Origin: Lachancea kluyveri NRRL Y-12651
Lineage: Eukaryota > Ascomycota > Saccharomycetes > Saccharomycetales > Saccharomycetaceae
Length of the DNA stretch: 64,000 bases
Assembly (NCBI GenBank): GCA_000149225.2
Contig: CM000691.1
Location: 496,001 to 560,000 of the forward strand
Direction of reading: 5' to 3'
The notes below the pieces were generated by a model. That model was given only the letters and a program-made list of their open reading frames with translations. It was not told the origin of the DNA and did not search any database. Position numbers and translations under genes: made by a program. Numbering within the stretch: position 1 is the first letter of the stretch; every line of letters begins with the position of its first letter. Positions 35,719 to 45,326 of the stretch are shown here, piece by piece.

Positions 35719-36119
35719 CTGTTGCTTTGCCTTGTTTCTGTAGTGTTGCTTTAAAACTGTATTAAGATGGAAAAAATGGTATCAAGGCAAGCTTGACATA
35801 GTCGGAGGCTAACAATCGTTAAAAAAGCGTACATAACGAAACTCACAAAAAATGTAAGCTTTCCATGAATATTTCATGCAAATACCAATCTTGAAAATAC
35901 GATGTTTAGAGAATTCTAAGGTAGTTATACTGCTTGTTACGTTCATGGTGCATTATAGGTGTAATTTTTCAATTTCGCTTTCAGAATTTTGGGAAATCTC
36001 GAGAATTTAAAGGATTATAGGTGTTCTCATTTTTGCGGATCACCACGAAATTTCTGCTAGAAAAGTGTATTAGCCCACTAAGAGGTACTCTAACTCAATC
36101 CGAATAGTACTTTTAAGTC
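35719..36119. other. Divergent promoter, MSS2 and the L2HGDH-like gene
   Basis: A 401-base region between two starts. No known regulatory motif stands out and no further gene is seen. Confidence 0.45.
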
Positions 36120-37331
36120 ATGCTGCCTCGTACATTAAGGCAGTTTAGCCTTCGCTCGCTTCTATTTCGTAGTTTAGCAACTTCGAGTAGCACAATTACC
36201 CCGGACTATTCACACGCTATAATAGGCGGTGGCGTCGTTGGTCTAGCAATTGCTTCTGAGTTGAGCAAGGTGAAGGGCAACAAAGTTCTATTAATTGAGA
36301 AAAACCACCGAACTGGCATGGAGACATCAAGTCGTAATAGCGAAGTCATACATGCAGGTCTGTATTACCCCACAGATTCATTAAAGGCCAAGCTATGTAT
36401 TGAAGGCAACCATATAATTTACAATGAGCTAAACCCCAGAAAGACTGGAGTCGATTGGATTAAATGTGGAAAGTGGATCGTTGCTCAGACTGATTTCGAA
36501 GACGCCATTTTAGAAGATATGTACTACAAGGCTAAACATGACCTAGGTCTCCCAGTGGAGTTGATCCCGTCTCATAAGTCACAGTGGCTTGAGCCTGCAA
36601 TTGCTGTCGAGAGAAGCATTCTAAGTTCACCGACATCTGGAATTATTGATTCGCATTCTTTGATGGAGTATTTAACTACGGTAATTGAGGGAAATGATGG
36701 AGAAGTTGTAATTGGTACAAAAGTCATTGATGTCAACTACAATAATGCAGTGTACACTCTTTTGTGTCAAGAAACGGTGAACGAATCAAATGAAAAAGTT
36801 GAGATTAACGTCGAAAATGTTATCAATGCCTCGGGGTTGTACGCTGATCAAGTTGCCAACATGTTACTACCACCAGAGCGCCATGTTAAACAATACTATG
36901 CGAGAGGTAACTACTTTAAGCTGACACAAAGTACACCACCAGTTCGCAGATTGATATACCCTGTGCCACCTAAAAATGGCAAGTCTTTAGGGACGCATCT
37001 AACGATTGATCTCGATAACCAGATAAGGTTTGGTCCTGACTTGGAATACATTGATTCGCCAGACGATTATACTGTTAACCTAGCAAATTTGAAGCCCGCA
37101 TACGAAGCAATCCGTAGATACTACCCACATATTCAGCCGGAGGATTTGGAAGCAGATTATAGTGGTATTAGACCCAAATTGGCTGGCCCAGAAGACAAAG
37201 GGTTCAAAGACTTTTATATCAAAGAAGAGGAAGGATTCCCGGGGTTTGTAAACTTGTTGGGCATTGAAAGCCCTGGCTTGACATCTAGTTTGGCAATTGG
37301 TAGATATGTGAAAAATATATACCATGGATAG
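36120..37331 (+). CDS. FAD-dependent L-2-hydroxyglutarate dehydrogenase-like protein
   Basis: A 403-residue FAD oxidoreductase of the D-amino-acid-oxidase superfamily, closest in motif content to L-2-hydroxyglutarate dehydrogenase, which oxidises L-2-hydroxyglutarate to 2-oxoglutarate. The dinucleotide fold is at about residues 33-60 (AIIGGGVVGLAIASELS, then VLLIEKN). It is followed by the family motif SSRNSEVIHAGLYYP, by VINASGLYADQVA, and by the C-terminal flavin-site block GIESPGLTSSLAIGRYV. The N-terminus MLPRTLRQFSLRSLLFRSLA is a strong mitochondrial presequence. S. cerevisiae has no clear orthologue that I know of; its Dld2/Dld3 act on the D form. It interrupts the otherwise conserved MSS2-KIN28 neighbourhood. 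Substrate is inferred from motifs only. Confidence 0.88.
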   Translation: MLPRTLRQFSLRSLLFRSLATSSSTITPDYSHAIIGGGVVGLAIASELSKVKGNKVLLIEKNHRTGMETSSRNSEVIHAGLYYPTDSLKAKLCIEGNHIIYNELNPRKTGVDWIKCGKWIVAQTDFEDAILEDMYYKAKHDLGLPVELIPSHKSQWLEPAIAVERSILSSPTSGIIDSHSLMEYLTTVIEGNDGEVVIGTKVIDVNYNNAVYTLLCQETVNESNEKVEINVENVINASGLYADQVANMLLPPERHVKQYYARGNYFKLTQSTPPVRRLIYPVPPKNGKSLGTHLTIDLDNQIRFGPDLEYIDSPDDYTVNLANLKPAYEAIRRYYPHIQPEDLEADYSGIRPKLAGPEDKGFKDFYIKEEEGFPGFVNLLGIESPGLTSSLAIGRYVKNIYHG

Positions 37332-37368
37332 AGTCTATGTAAAAACTTTTATGAAATACTCTTTTTCC

Positions 37369-38358
37369 TTATCCCCCCTTTAGTTTAGGTAGTTCTTCTG
37401 GTAGTGTCGCTTCCGGCAATTCTAAGAAATATTCGCTAGTTAAACACCTTACTGCATCCCACCTCTTATGTGGATTCATAGTTAGCATACCACACATCAG
37501 ATCTAGCGCATTTTCAGTAGCGGCAATAAACCTTCTTCTTAGCTCTTCCCTAGCTGGTGGTGGATAAACTTGGATCTTATTGTATGTGCTAAAAGTAGAT
37601 ATCTCTGGCCAGTCTTTGTCTGTGGGTGTCCCCAGCGCCCTAAAAGTTACGTCTATTTGGTCGATATCATCTTTCCCCGGCAAGTATGGTATTCTTAGCA
37701 TCAATTCGGCAAATATAACACCTACCGACCACATATCTATGGCCGAAGTGTAGTGTCTTGCACCAAAAAGTAGCTCCGGGGCTCTATACCAGCGTGTTAC
37801 AACATTGCTAGTCAAGAATTCATGGGCAGCCCCCATACTTCTAGCTAGACCAAAATCCGCAAGCTTTAACTGACCGTCTGGTGCTAGCAGTAAATTATTT
37901 GGTTTCAAGTCTCGATGCAAAATAAAATTTCTGTGGCAATGGTAAACACCCCTTAATGTCATTAAAATCCAGGACTTGATATCCGCCTGCGTAAATAGTA
38001 TTGAACTGTCTTTAATAATCATTTCCAAATCAGCAGGTAAAAATTCCAACACCAGGTTTAAATTACTTTGGGCCATGAAAACGTCTACCAGCTCAATCAC
38101 GTTGATGTGTCTCATTTCTTGCAAATATTTTACCTCTCTAATTGCCGACATATCCAGCCCATCTTTAAACTCGGAAGTTTTTATCTCTTTGATTGCAATT
38201 TTCCTTTTGTTGGACATCTTAGTACCAAGATACACAACCGCATAAGTACCTTCACCAACTTTTTTTTCTAATAGGCATTTGACGTTAGTATTGATAAGAG
38301 GTCCTGTTGTAATATGAGTCTAATCATACGTACCTTTTGTATACTCTGTGTTACTCAT
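37369..38358 (-). CDS. KIN28: Kin28, cyclin-dependent kinase of TFIIH, with intron
   Basis: Exon 1 is 38334-38358 (MSNTEYTK plus one base) and exon 2 is 37369-38267, giving 307 residues (306 in S. cerevisiae). Kin28 with Ccl1 and Tfb3 phosphorylates Ser5 of the RNA polymerase II tail. The spliced product restores the N-terminus TEYTKEKKVGEGTYAVVYLG, with the glycine-rich loop. Other motifs are the cyclin-binding helix DMSAIREVKYL, catalytic HRDLKPNN, DFGLAR and the T-loop LTSNVVTRWYRAPE. S. cerevisiae KIN28 also has an intron near the start. It corresponds to YDL108W and converges with the L2HGDH-like gene, with 37 bp between stops. Confidence 0.96.
38268..38333 (-). other. Spliceosomal intron in KIN28
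   Basis: Sixty-six nucleotides on the minus strand, with donor GTACGT, perfect branch site TACTAAC and acceptor ATTAG. The exon junction rebuilds codon GAA within TKEKKVGEG. Confidence 0.95.
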
Positions 38359-38481
38359 TGCTACGTCCGCGCTTTAGTACTTGCTGATCGAGTAATTAGT
38401 TTGGAAAGTCTGAAAAATTTCAGTGGCTTTACCATGTTGAAGAGCTACAACCGTTTCAAAGCAGAAAAACAATAATAGTTG

Positions 38482-39681
38482 ATGTTTTCCAGACCTTTAA
38501 AGCTGCTGAAAACCAGATCTCTGTGGACTTCACTGCGTTTTCAAACCACAGAAGCTATAGAGTTTAAAGAACTGCATCCATTACTGATCAAGAGGGCAGA
38601 GAAGCACGTTGATGAGCTTAACAAGTTAGAAGGCCTACTATCTAAAGGCAGTAGTTTCGATGTGGAAAGACAGAAGAAGTTTGCCGAACTTTCATCAATT
38701 GTGGATACGTTTCAGAACTACAAAGATGGATTGGACAATTATAAGGACTTAAAGGACATGATCCAGCAGGACCCAAGTTTAGAGAAGGAAGCACGAATTG
38801 AGCTGGAAGAGATAATGCCCGCATTGATTAAAAGTTCCTCTTCCTTACTCAACAAATTATTACCGCCCCATCCATTTGCTGATAAGCCCTGTATCCTGGA
38901 ATTGAGGCCAGGCGTTGGTGGTACCGAGGCAATGATATTCGCACAAGACTTACTGCACATGTACATAAACTATGCCCATACTAAGCGGTGGAAATATCAC
39001 ATTACATCCAAAAGTGAAAACGAAAGTGGATCCGGGATCTTGGATGCGATTTTAAGTATCGATGAGCCAGGCTCATACAACAAGCTGAGATTCGAAGCCG
39101 GTGTCCACAGAGTGCAAAGAATTCCAGCCACGGAAACAAAGGGCAGAACTCATACCTCTACGGCAGCAGTAATCGTCTTACCTCAAATGGGCGAAGAATC
39201 GGAAAAAGAAGCTGATGCTTACGAAAGGACTTTCAAGCCTGACGAAATTAGAATTGATGTTATGAGGGCTCGTGGTAAAGGTGGACAACACGTGAATACC
39301 ACAGATTCTGCTGTCAGATTGACACATTTTCCGTCTGGCATTGTGATCTCCATGCAAAATGAAAGGTCTCAGCACAAGAATAAAGCAAAGGCTTTTGCAA
39401 TTCTACGTGCAAAGTTGGCAGAGAGGGAACGCAAAGAAAAGGAGGAATCCGCGAGGGCTGCAAGAAAGGGACAAGTTACTACGACTGATAGATCAGATAA
39501 GATTAGAACATACAACTTCCCACAAAATAGAATCACTGACCATAGATGTGGATTCAACTTACACAACATTGATGGTGTCATGGCTGGTGAAAGGTTAGAT
39601 GATGTCATTGAGGCGATGGAAAGATATGAAGGTGCGACTAAATCTAAAGAGCTTTTAGAGGAAATCGAATCTGCACACTAA
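38482..39681 (+). CDS. MRF1: Mrf1, mitochondrial peptide chain release factor 1
   Basis: A 399-residue class I release factor that ends mitochondrial translation at UAA and UAG. The GGQ motif that triggers peptide hydrolysis is at residues 267-269 (RGKGGQHVNTTDSAVRLTH). The upstream LRPGVGGTEAMIFAQDL and HRVQRIPATETKGRTHTSTA blocks and the C-terminal TYNFPQNRITDHR are standard RF1 signatures. The N-terminus MFSRPLKLLKTRSLWTSLR is a mitochondrial presequence. The start is the ATG at 38482. It matches YGL143C (413 residues). It is divergent from KIN28, with about 120 bp between starts. Confidence 0.96.
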   Translation: MFSRPLKLLKTRSLWTSLRFQTTEAIEFKELHPLLIKRAEKHVDELNKLEGLLSKGSSFDVERQKKFAELSSIVDTFQNYKDGLDNYKDLKDMIQQDPSLEKEARIELEEIMPALIKSSSSLLNKLLPPHPFADKPCILELRPGVGGTEAMIFAQDLLHMYINYAHTKRWKYHITSKSENESGSGILDAILSIDEPGSYNKLRFEAGVHRVQRIPATETKGRTHTSTAAVIVLPQMGEESEKEADAYERTFKPDEIRIDVMRARGKGGQHVNTTDSAVRLTHFPSGIVISMQNERSQHKNKAKAFAILRAKLAERERKEKEESARAARKGQVTTTDRSDKIRTYNFPQNRITDHRCGFNLHNIDGVMAGERLDDVIEAMERYEGATKSKELLEEIESAH

Positions 39682-40139
39682 TGGGATTATTTAAAGCTTG
39701 TAAATAGTGGTAATGTATAAACATCAAGAAACCAATACTTTTTTTTTTCTCTTTCTTTTTTTTTAGTTTTTGAGATGAGAAGAAACGGCACATTTTCTAT
39801 ATTTTACTTCTTGTCATCCACACAGGCGAAGATGGCTGGTTTGTAGACCTTGTGTGCGACCGATCCTCGGTTCAATGGCAGAATATGCGGCTGCTGCCAA
39901 AATACCTAATCCCAACCAAGCTATTTTATACCTTGTAACACTAGTTATAACGGAAATATTGTGTTCCTGAGCTTCATCGATCTCGAAACGTTATCTGAAT
40001 TGGTGAAGTTCAACATTATGGGTATTGATCGTGGCTCGCGATATATCTAGAAGCGCCGTCGTTTAAAATATATACACGGAGTTGACACTTGACTTAACAC
40101 CTAAATGTATTGCTCTATCCCGGCTACACGGCTGCAAAT
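39682..40139. other. Promoter region of the ROG1-like gene
   Basis: A 458-base gap with T-rich runs near 39739-39765 after the MRF1 stop. A GGTTCAATGG near 39870 recalls a tRNA B box but lacks its final C and any A box or stem, so it is not called. No gene is seen. Confidence 0.45.
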
Positions 40140-42116
40140 ATGAGTGAACAGGGGTTGAGCAGCCTTTTATACCACTATCAATCTTCTGTGAAGGTTGGGG
40201 AACTAGAAAGGTACGTTATCACCTACAACCTTTACGATGGAGATGATCTTCCCTCAAACGTTTCTCTAGATTCTTTATGGCTAAAGATTAAAAATATTGA
40301 AAATATCACTTATAGAGCGGCATACTTGATGGGACCGTATATGCTATATTGTGATGTGAGGACACAAGGATATCACCATTCTCAAAAACTGTTCGTTTCA
40401 ACGGATCAGCCCCAATTCGAACCTAATCTACAACCTCACCAGGAATTCATTGCAGAGTTGTCGCTTCATAATATCCACAAGAGATATGTTTGGATTATAG
40501 ATGTCGTCAGCCAAATTGTCTTTACATCGAACACACAAGTCGCATTCGAGATTTCTGTAGGATCATCGAAGGAGAGTATAATTGGAGATTCCGAATGCGA
40601 TGCCCGAGCGGGATCATTCACACCAAGGTTAACCGTCACACGGCAAAACACTTTAGACCTATGGAATTTACCTCAGCAGGTATCGTTGTACAAGGAGAAA
40701 AAGGAGCATTTAGTGGTTCTAACGCACGGGCTGCACTCCAACGTTACCGCTGACCTTTTCTATTTAAAAGAACAAATCGAGAACTCCCAGAAATATTATG
40801 ACAATGAACAGATAGTCGTCAAGGGGTTTGCGAAAAACGTTTGCAAAACTGAAAAGGGAGTCAAATATCTCGGAGCACAGTTAGCAGAATATATTGTGAA
40901 GGAGCTGTACAATGACAGGGTCAACAAAATATCATTTGTGGGTCATTCCTTGGGTGGTTTGGTTCAAACTTTTGCTATAGCGTACATTTCGGTAAACTAT
41001 CCATGGTTTTTTGAAAGGGTCACCCCAATTAACTTTGTAACTTTAGCGTCACCATTGCTCGGCATTGTCACTGACAATCCTGCCTACGTCAAGATGTTTT
41101 TGTCATTTGGAATTGTTGGGAAAACAGGACAGGATTTGGGCTTGGAAAAGCCTTCTTCGAAGGAAAGGCCTCTACTATATTTACTTCCAGGGACTCCGAC
41201 AAAACACATCCTAAGCCGATTTAAACGTAGAACTGTCTATGCCAATGCTACCAACGATGGCATCGTCCCACTCTACACATCTGCTTTGCTATTTCTAGAT
41301 TACGATGAGATTCTACACCAATTGAATAGCAATAATGATTTTCAAGCTAAAAAAGAAATAGAATCTCCGGATGACTTTATAACGAGAAATTTCAAATCAC
41401 CGCTCTCCAAGGCGGTAAGTTTATGGGCTCCTCAAAAGTTCCCCGGTGCCAGCATCAGCAAAATACCAAAAGTTTCAATGTTTGAGTCTGCAGCGTCAGT
41501 GTTGATACCGCCACTTCCTGATAAGTGCTACATCACTGATCCAAGCTTTAGAGAAAACATTATTCTACATGACAAAATATACACCGATGATGATATTCCA
41601 CCCAGAGAGTGTGAATCTGAGCACCAATTACCCTATGGCTCGAATTCTTTATTGAAACCATTCAGCATCGCTCGTAATGGTAATTACCAGAAGCTAGAGG
41701 AAGAAATTGCAAGACGCTGGCACGAGGGACTATCATGGAGAAAAGTCGTAGTAAGGTTGAAGCCTGACGCACATAACAATATCATCGTTAGGAGAAGGTT
41801 TGTTAATGCCTACGGATGGCCCGTTGTAGACCATTTAATCCAAAATCACTTCAACGGTGAAGGCGATGACACGGATGGTGAGTCACTAAGATCTCAGGAT
41901 ACAAGAGATTCTTGTGAAAGTTTAGATTGGATTACCAAACCTCATAAAAATAGCGTCTTCGACGTTGGTCCCACTGGCATGATTTCTATGTTCGGAGAAG
42001 TAATTGGATCTCTTGCAAAGGGTAAATCCATAAGCCAAGAAGATTCCAAAGAAAAGGAACCTTTTTCCCAACAGGAGCTGTTTCGTTATGAAGATATGGA
42101 TGGTAGTTTGTACTAA
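40140..42116 (+). CDS. ROG1: Rog1-family serine lipase
   Basis: A 658-residue alpha/beta-hydrolase of the DUF676 family. S. cerevisiae has two duplicates, Rog1 (YGL144C, 685 residues, a monoacylglycerol lipase) and Ydl109c. The nucleophile is Ser270 in FVGHSLGGLVQTF, preceded by VVLTHGLHSNVTAD. The later ATNDGIVPLYTS carries a likely Asp/His site region. The N-terminal 180 residues form the conserved beta-rich domain of this family. The start is the ATG at 40140; upstream codons in frame have no ATG. Its place between MRF1 and TIP20 favours the ROG1 name, but it equally represents the ancestor of YDL109C, which lies between KIN28 and TMA17. Confidence 0.92.
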   Translation: MSEQGLSSLLYHYQSSVKVGELERYVITYNLYDGDDLPSNVSLDSLWLKIKNIENITYRAAYLMGPYMLYCDVRTQGYHHSQKLFVSTDQPQFEPNLQPHQEFIAELSLHNIHKRYVWIIDVVSQIVFTSNTQVAFEISVGSSKESIIGDSECDARAGSFTPRLTVTRQNTLDLWNLPQQVSLYKEKKEHLVVLTHGLHSNVTADLFYLKEQIENSQKYYDNEQIVVKGFAKNVCKTEKGVKYLGAQLAEYIVKELYNDRVNKISFVGHSLGGLVQTFAIAYISVNYPWFFERVTPINFVTLASPLLGIVTDNPAYVKMFLSFGIVGKTGQDLGLEKPSSKERPLLYLLPGTPTKHILSRFKRRTVYANATNDGIVPLYTSALLFLDYDEILHQLNSNNDFQAKKEIESPDDFITRNFKSPLSKAVSLWAPQKFPGASISKIPKVSMFESAASVLIPPLPDKCYITDPSFRENIILHDKIYTDDDIPPRECESEHQLPYGSNSLLKPFSIARNGNYQKLEEEIARRWHEGLSWRKVVVRLKPDAHNNIIVRRRFVNAYGWPVVDHLIQNHFNGEGDDTDGESLRSQDTRDSCESLDWITKPHKNSVFDVGPTGMISMFGEVIGSLAKGKSISQEDSKEKEPFSQQELFRYEDMDGSLY

Positions 42117-42125
42117 TATGCTATA

Positions 42126-42215
42126 TCTCTCTCTCTCTTTTACTATAGGGTTATGAGCTCAACTATTTGTTTTTCCTTCTTCTTCTTCTTCTTCTTCTCC
42201 TTCTTCTTTTCTTTG
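42126..42215. repeat. CT and TTC microsatellites in the ROG1-TIP20 convergent gap
   Basis: A short (CT)n run at about 42126-42140 and a TTC repeat at about 42176-42198 followed by further pyrimidines. They lie in the 146-bp gap between two stops and may serve in 3' end formation. Confidence 0.75.
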
Positions 42216-42262
42216 GCTGTCAAGAACCCATCATTTATTTTGCTTTACTACTGTATACATAC

Positions 42263-44320
42263 TTATAGAATTCGATACATTGCGTCGGCGATTTCCCCAT
42301 CGATGGAATAACGGATTTTCATCAACTTTTTGAAGTCACGAAAATCACCCCTATCGATGTAAGCCCTGTTGATAAAATTTTCATGTCGTTTATCATGCTG
42401 GTACTTCAATTTGAGTATTTCGACTGTTTCCAACAATGCGCCTTCTTCAGCATTTGTTGGAAATCCTACCATCTCGAGTTTTAACGTCCCCTTGAGTGAT
42501 TCGTAGTCCATGATTAGCTGCTTCAGTCCCATCTCACTGAACTTGTTCAATTTGACAACGTAGTCGAGGATAAAATGGATGATCACGTTCAATACCTCGA
42601 TTTTAATATAGTATACCACGTCTCCGCTCAATTCGTGTAGCTGTATAGAGGCAACAATTTTGTTCATAGCATTTATGGCACCAACGAGCTCCGAACTACA
42701 CTGTTCCGGCGAAGACGTTACACTGGACCAATTGTTTAGTTTGAAGTAAACCCTCAGCAGAGAACTGAGTTTTCTTTTGATCCTATGGACTATCGAGTCC
42801 CTGGCAGTGGTTATCGCCTGTTCGTAACGTTGCTGCACTTCTTGAAAGAGAGTACGATACGAGGAATCTGTAAGATGATTCAACTTCGAGGTTAGATCGA
42901 TAAAGTTGACTTTGTTTTCAAAAACCATCAAAGTCTTGTTAATAGTTATCAAATTTTGAAGTTTCCACAAATTTTCTTCCAACTTTGCTTCTTCAGATTT
43001 CGAAACGGACCCACGTTCTTCGTTGAAGTTTAGAACGTATCGCCTATAGCTATCCGGTAATTCCATAAAGATTTGGTTGGTGATTTTGATCTTGTAGTTT
43101 AGAAATCTTTCATACTCGATATTGTAAAAAGGTTCAAAATAAGAGTAAAGGTTTTGTAGTAGTGTTCTGAAATCTGTGCCATTCTTTTCAAGGGAAGCAC
43201 TTGTCAACTTGTCGTATTGCCTCTTGGTAGAATCGGTCTCGAAATTCAGCCATGTTTCCAGGACTGTGTCAGGGATTAAGGAGGCCAAGCCAACACCGTC
43301 ATAGTAATGTTTTTTCACCAACGCATTGTCGTTGATAAATATCTGAGAGATCAGTACCATCATCATTTTCAAATTTTCTTGCGACGGAGTTTCTGATATC
43401 TTGATCAGGGAAGAGTTGATTTTATGTCTTATAGGATCTAAGATGTGGTTGATGAACTGTCGATGAATCAGTTCTTGGGTGACACCAGCATGTTCGTCGT
43501 AAAATATTTCTATGCATCTGAACAAGTTTTGCTCCAAGTATTTGTCCAAGAATTCAAAGTACATTTCAACGGATTGCAATTCATTTTGAGATTTGCTATT
43601 AAAATGATAGATGAACTTGATCTTGAAATTATTTGCAATAGAATGGAAATTCCAAAGGTCATTGAGATTTGGTTGTGGGAGTAGCAGCATATTCAATCGG
43701 TAAAGTTTTGTAGATTGTTGGCGTAGCTCCTTGATGCTCTTTTCGGCAAAAAGAAAATGATTGGTGTCCCATTTGCTGTGCAACAGATTGTGTTCAAACG
43801 CTGCCGACAACGTCTTTCCCTGATCCTCTAACAGTTTGTTGAATTTGGCATAGACAATCCCTAAAGCGGATGTGTCATCACATGCGAGTGAGGTGATCCT
43901 AGTTTGAAATTTCTCATACATTTCGGTGTCTTGATGGTCATCAACCTCGTCCAGCTCCCGGCAAATTTGTTGCAGCTCATCTAAATCGTGCTTCTCGCTC
44001 AATTTCTTTTCCTTCAGTTGGAGCAACGCCGCGATCCTGTCCAGTATCTGTAGATTTCCATGTTTCTCCCTCAATTTTTTGATATCCTCTACGGATTTAA
44101 CTTTGGATATCTCTTCGGATATAGTCACTAGAGTGACATCCATCAACACAAAGTGTTCTAGAAAATCCTCCTCTTCGTTTTTCTTGGTGCGTAGCTGCAA
44201 CGCCAATCTCTCACGCTGATTATTAACCTGACCGATTAGCCTGTCTACATTGAGTAAGTCGTCAACACTTCTAAACGCAACAACATGCGAATCGCATGCT
44301 TCCTGAGGAGTAGGATCCAT
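42263..44320 (-). CDS. TIP20: Tip20, Dsl1 tethering complex subunit
   Basis: A 685-residue protein (701 in S. cerevisiae) of the RINT1/Tip20 family, part of the Dsl1 complex that tethers Golgi-derived COPI vesicles at the ER. The N-terminus has a coiled coil (DRLIGQVNNQRERLALQLR). Matching blocks are WNFHSIANNFKIKFIYHF, HRQFINHILDPIRHKI and the C-terminal GEIADAMYRIL. The rest is helical. The first ATG in this frame is 44320. A five-codon upstream frame (ATG at 44378) precedes it. It corresponds to YGL145W. Confidence 0.92.
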   Translation of the reverse strand: MDPTPQEACDSHVVAFRSVDDLLNVDRLIGQVNNQRERLALQLRTKKNEEEDFLEHFVLMDVTLVTISEEISKVKSVEDIKKLREKHGNLQILDRIAALLQLKEKKLSEKHDLDELQQICRELDEVDDHQDTEMYEKFQTRITSLACDDTSALGIVYAKFNKLLEDQGKTLSAAFEHNLLHSKWDTNHFLFAEKSIKELRQQSTKLYRLNMLLLPQPNLNDLWNFHSIANNFKIKFIYHFNSKSQNELQSVEMYFEFLDKYLEQNLFRCIEIFYDEHAGVTQELIHRQFINHILDPIRHKINSSLIKISETPSQENLKMMMVLISQIFINDNALVKKHYYDGVGLASLIPDTVLETWLNFETDSTKRQYDKLTSASLEKNGTDFRTLLQNLYSYFEPFYNIEYERFLNYKIKITNQIFMELPDSYRRYVLNFNEERGSVSKSEEAKLEENLWKLQNLITINKTLMVFENKVNFIDLTSKLNHLTDSSYRTLFQEVQQRYEQAITTARDSIVHRIKRKLSSLLRVYFKLNNWSSVTSSPEQCSSELVGAINAMNKIVASIQLHELSGDVVYYIKIEVLNVIIHFILDYVVKLNKFSEMGLKQLIMDYESLKGTLKLEMVGFPTNAEEGALLETVEILKLKYQHDKRHENFINRAYIDRGDFRDFKKLMKIRYSIDGEIADAMYRIL

Positions 44321-44462
44321 AGTCACTGATTCTTCATGTATTTTCGGTGTAAAGAATCTGTCAGTTTTGACCACTCATCTTTTTTTTTTTCTTTCTGATG
44401 CCTCCTTTTGGAGAAACCAGCCTGACGCGGCAAGATTTGATCGTTTGCTACGTCTGCGACAA

Positions 44463-44478
44463 CCCCTAAGTATAAATA
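44463..44478 (+). promoter_or_regulatory. Stress element and TATA box of TMA17
   Basis: CCCCT (44463-44467), the core of the Msn2/4 stress element in reverse, directly precedes TATAAATA (44471-44478), about 70 bp before the TMA17 ATG. A TATA-plus-STRE promoter fits the stress-induced expression known for S. cerevisiae TMA17. Confidence 0.55.
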
Positions 44479-44545
44479 TCTTGGGGAGTTCCTATTTAAG
44501 TTGCTTTGAACTACATGACACTTGTGAAAAGACGAGTAAACCGAA

Positions 44546-45010
44546 ATGAGTACAGCAGGTAGTATCAGAAGACCAATTCAAATCGCAGAATTCAAGACCG
44601 CGATCAGGGACTTGCCCCAGGATCAACTAAGCAAGATTAGGCAGGAATTGCAAAACAGCATTAAGCACTTGGACAGATCCAATGCAAGGCTCACCAAGTA
44701 CATCGCCAGAATTCAGGGTAAAAAACCGGAGAGCAATGTCGAGCTTGAAGGCGAAAGTGACGAGGATACCATCGACGCTAACGATTTGCAATTGTACCAA
44801 GATTCTCTGAGAGAAAATGAAATTGTTCTGCGTAACCACTACGCAAGGTTGGACGCATTGGACCAAGAGGAGGCGTATAGGACCAGTGGGAGCACTTCTG
44901 CCTCGGAGAACAAGGCGTCTAGAGGCCCTGCTGTTGCAGCTGCTATCTCCGGAATTGACACCGACAACACTCAAGGAGACGCAAATGCTCCTAATAGCGT
45001 GTTCTTGTAG
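44546..45010 (+). CDS. TMA17: Tma17, proteasome base assembly chaperone
   Basis: A 154-residue protein matching Tma17 (150 residues), a stress-responsive chaperone that helps assemble the Rpt6-Rpt3 ATPase pair of the proteasome base. Conserved blocks are IRRPIQIAEFKTAI, IKHLDRSNARLTKYIARI and the acidic ESDEDTIDANDLQLYQDS followed by RENEIVLRNHYARLDAL. The C-terminus ends APNSVFL, like TPNSIFI in S. cerevisiae. It is divergent from TIP20. It corresponds to YDL110C. Confidence 0.94.
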   Translation: MSTAGSIRRPIQIAEFKTAIRDLPQDQLSKIRQELQNSIKHLDRSNARLTKYIARIQGKKPESNVELEGESDEDTIDANDLQLYQDSLRENEIVLRNHYARLDALDQEEAYRTSGSTSASENKASRGPAVAAAISGIDTDNTQGDANAPNSVFL

Positions 45011-45326
45011 AACGAATCGGCAGCACCAAGCGCATCTTCAGGTAGTAAAAAATTCATGTTCCCTTTCCTTAATACTTTATACAGTGTATATCGCTAGAAA
45101 CTCTTCCAAGATACTTGCACATCTTTTTCTCTCGGAGCTTGCTGCTCTGCAGGTTGTGACGGTAGAGCTTTCCCTTCTCCCCGGGGGCCACAAAGTGACA
45201 CGACACGGCATAAAATTAAACAAAACAAAACAAAACGGTGAAATGAAGGTGAAGGGCGTGGCCAGAAACCGAAAGGAGTAAGCAGCTGGCAAGTACAACG
45301 CATCGAAACATCCTGGTTCTTCAGTC
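45011..45326. other. TMA17 3' end and RRT6 promoter
   Basis: A 316-base gap. Frames on both strands cross it but end or start inside neighbours and look like chance. A short AAAAC tandem run (ACAAAACAAAACAAAAC) lies near 45221-45237. No gene is seen. Confidence 0.4.

Noticed and set aside
39865-39885. tRNA B-box-like GGTTCAATGG
   Set aside because: The invariant final C is missing, and no A box, anticodon arm or acceptor pairing was found.
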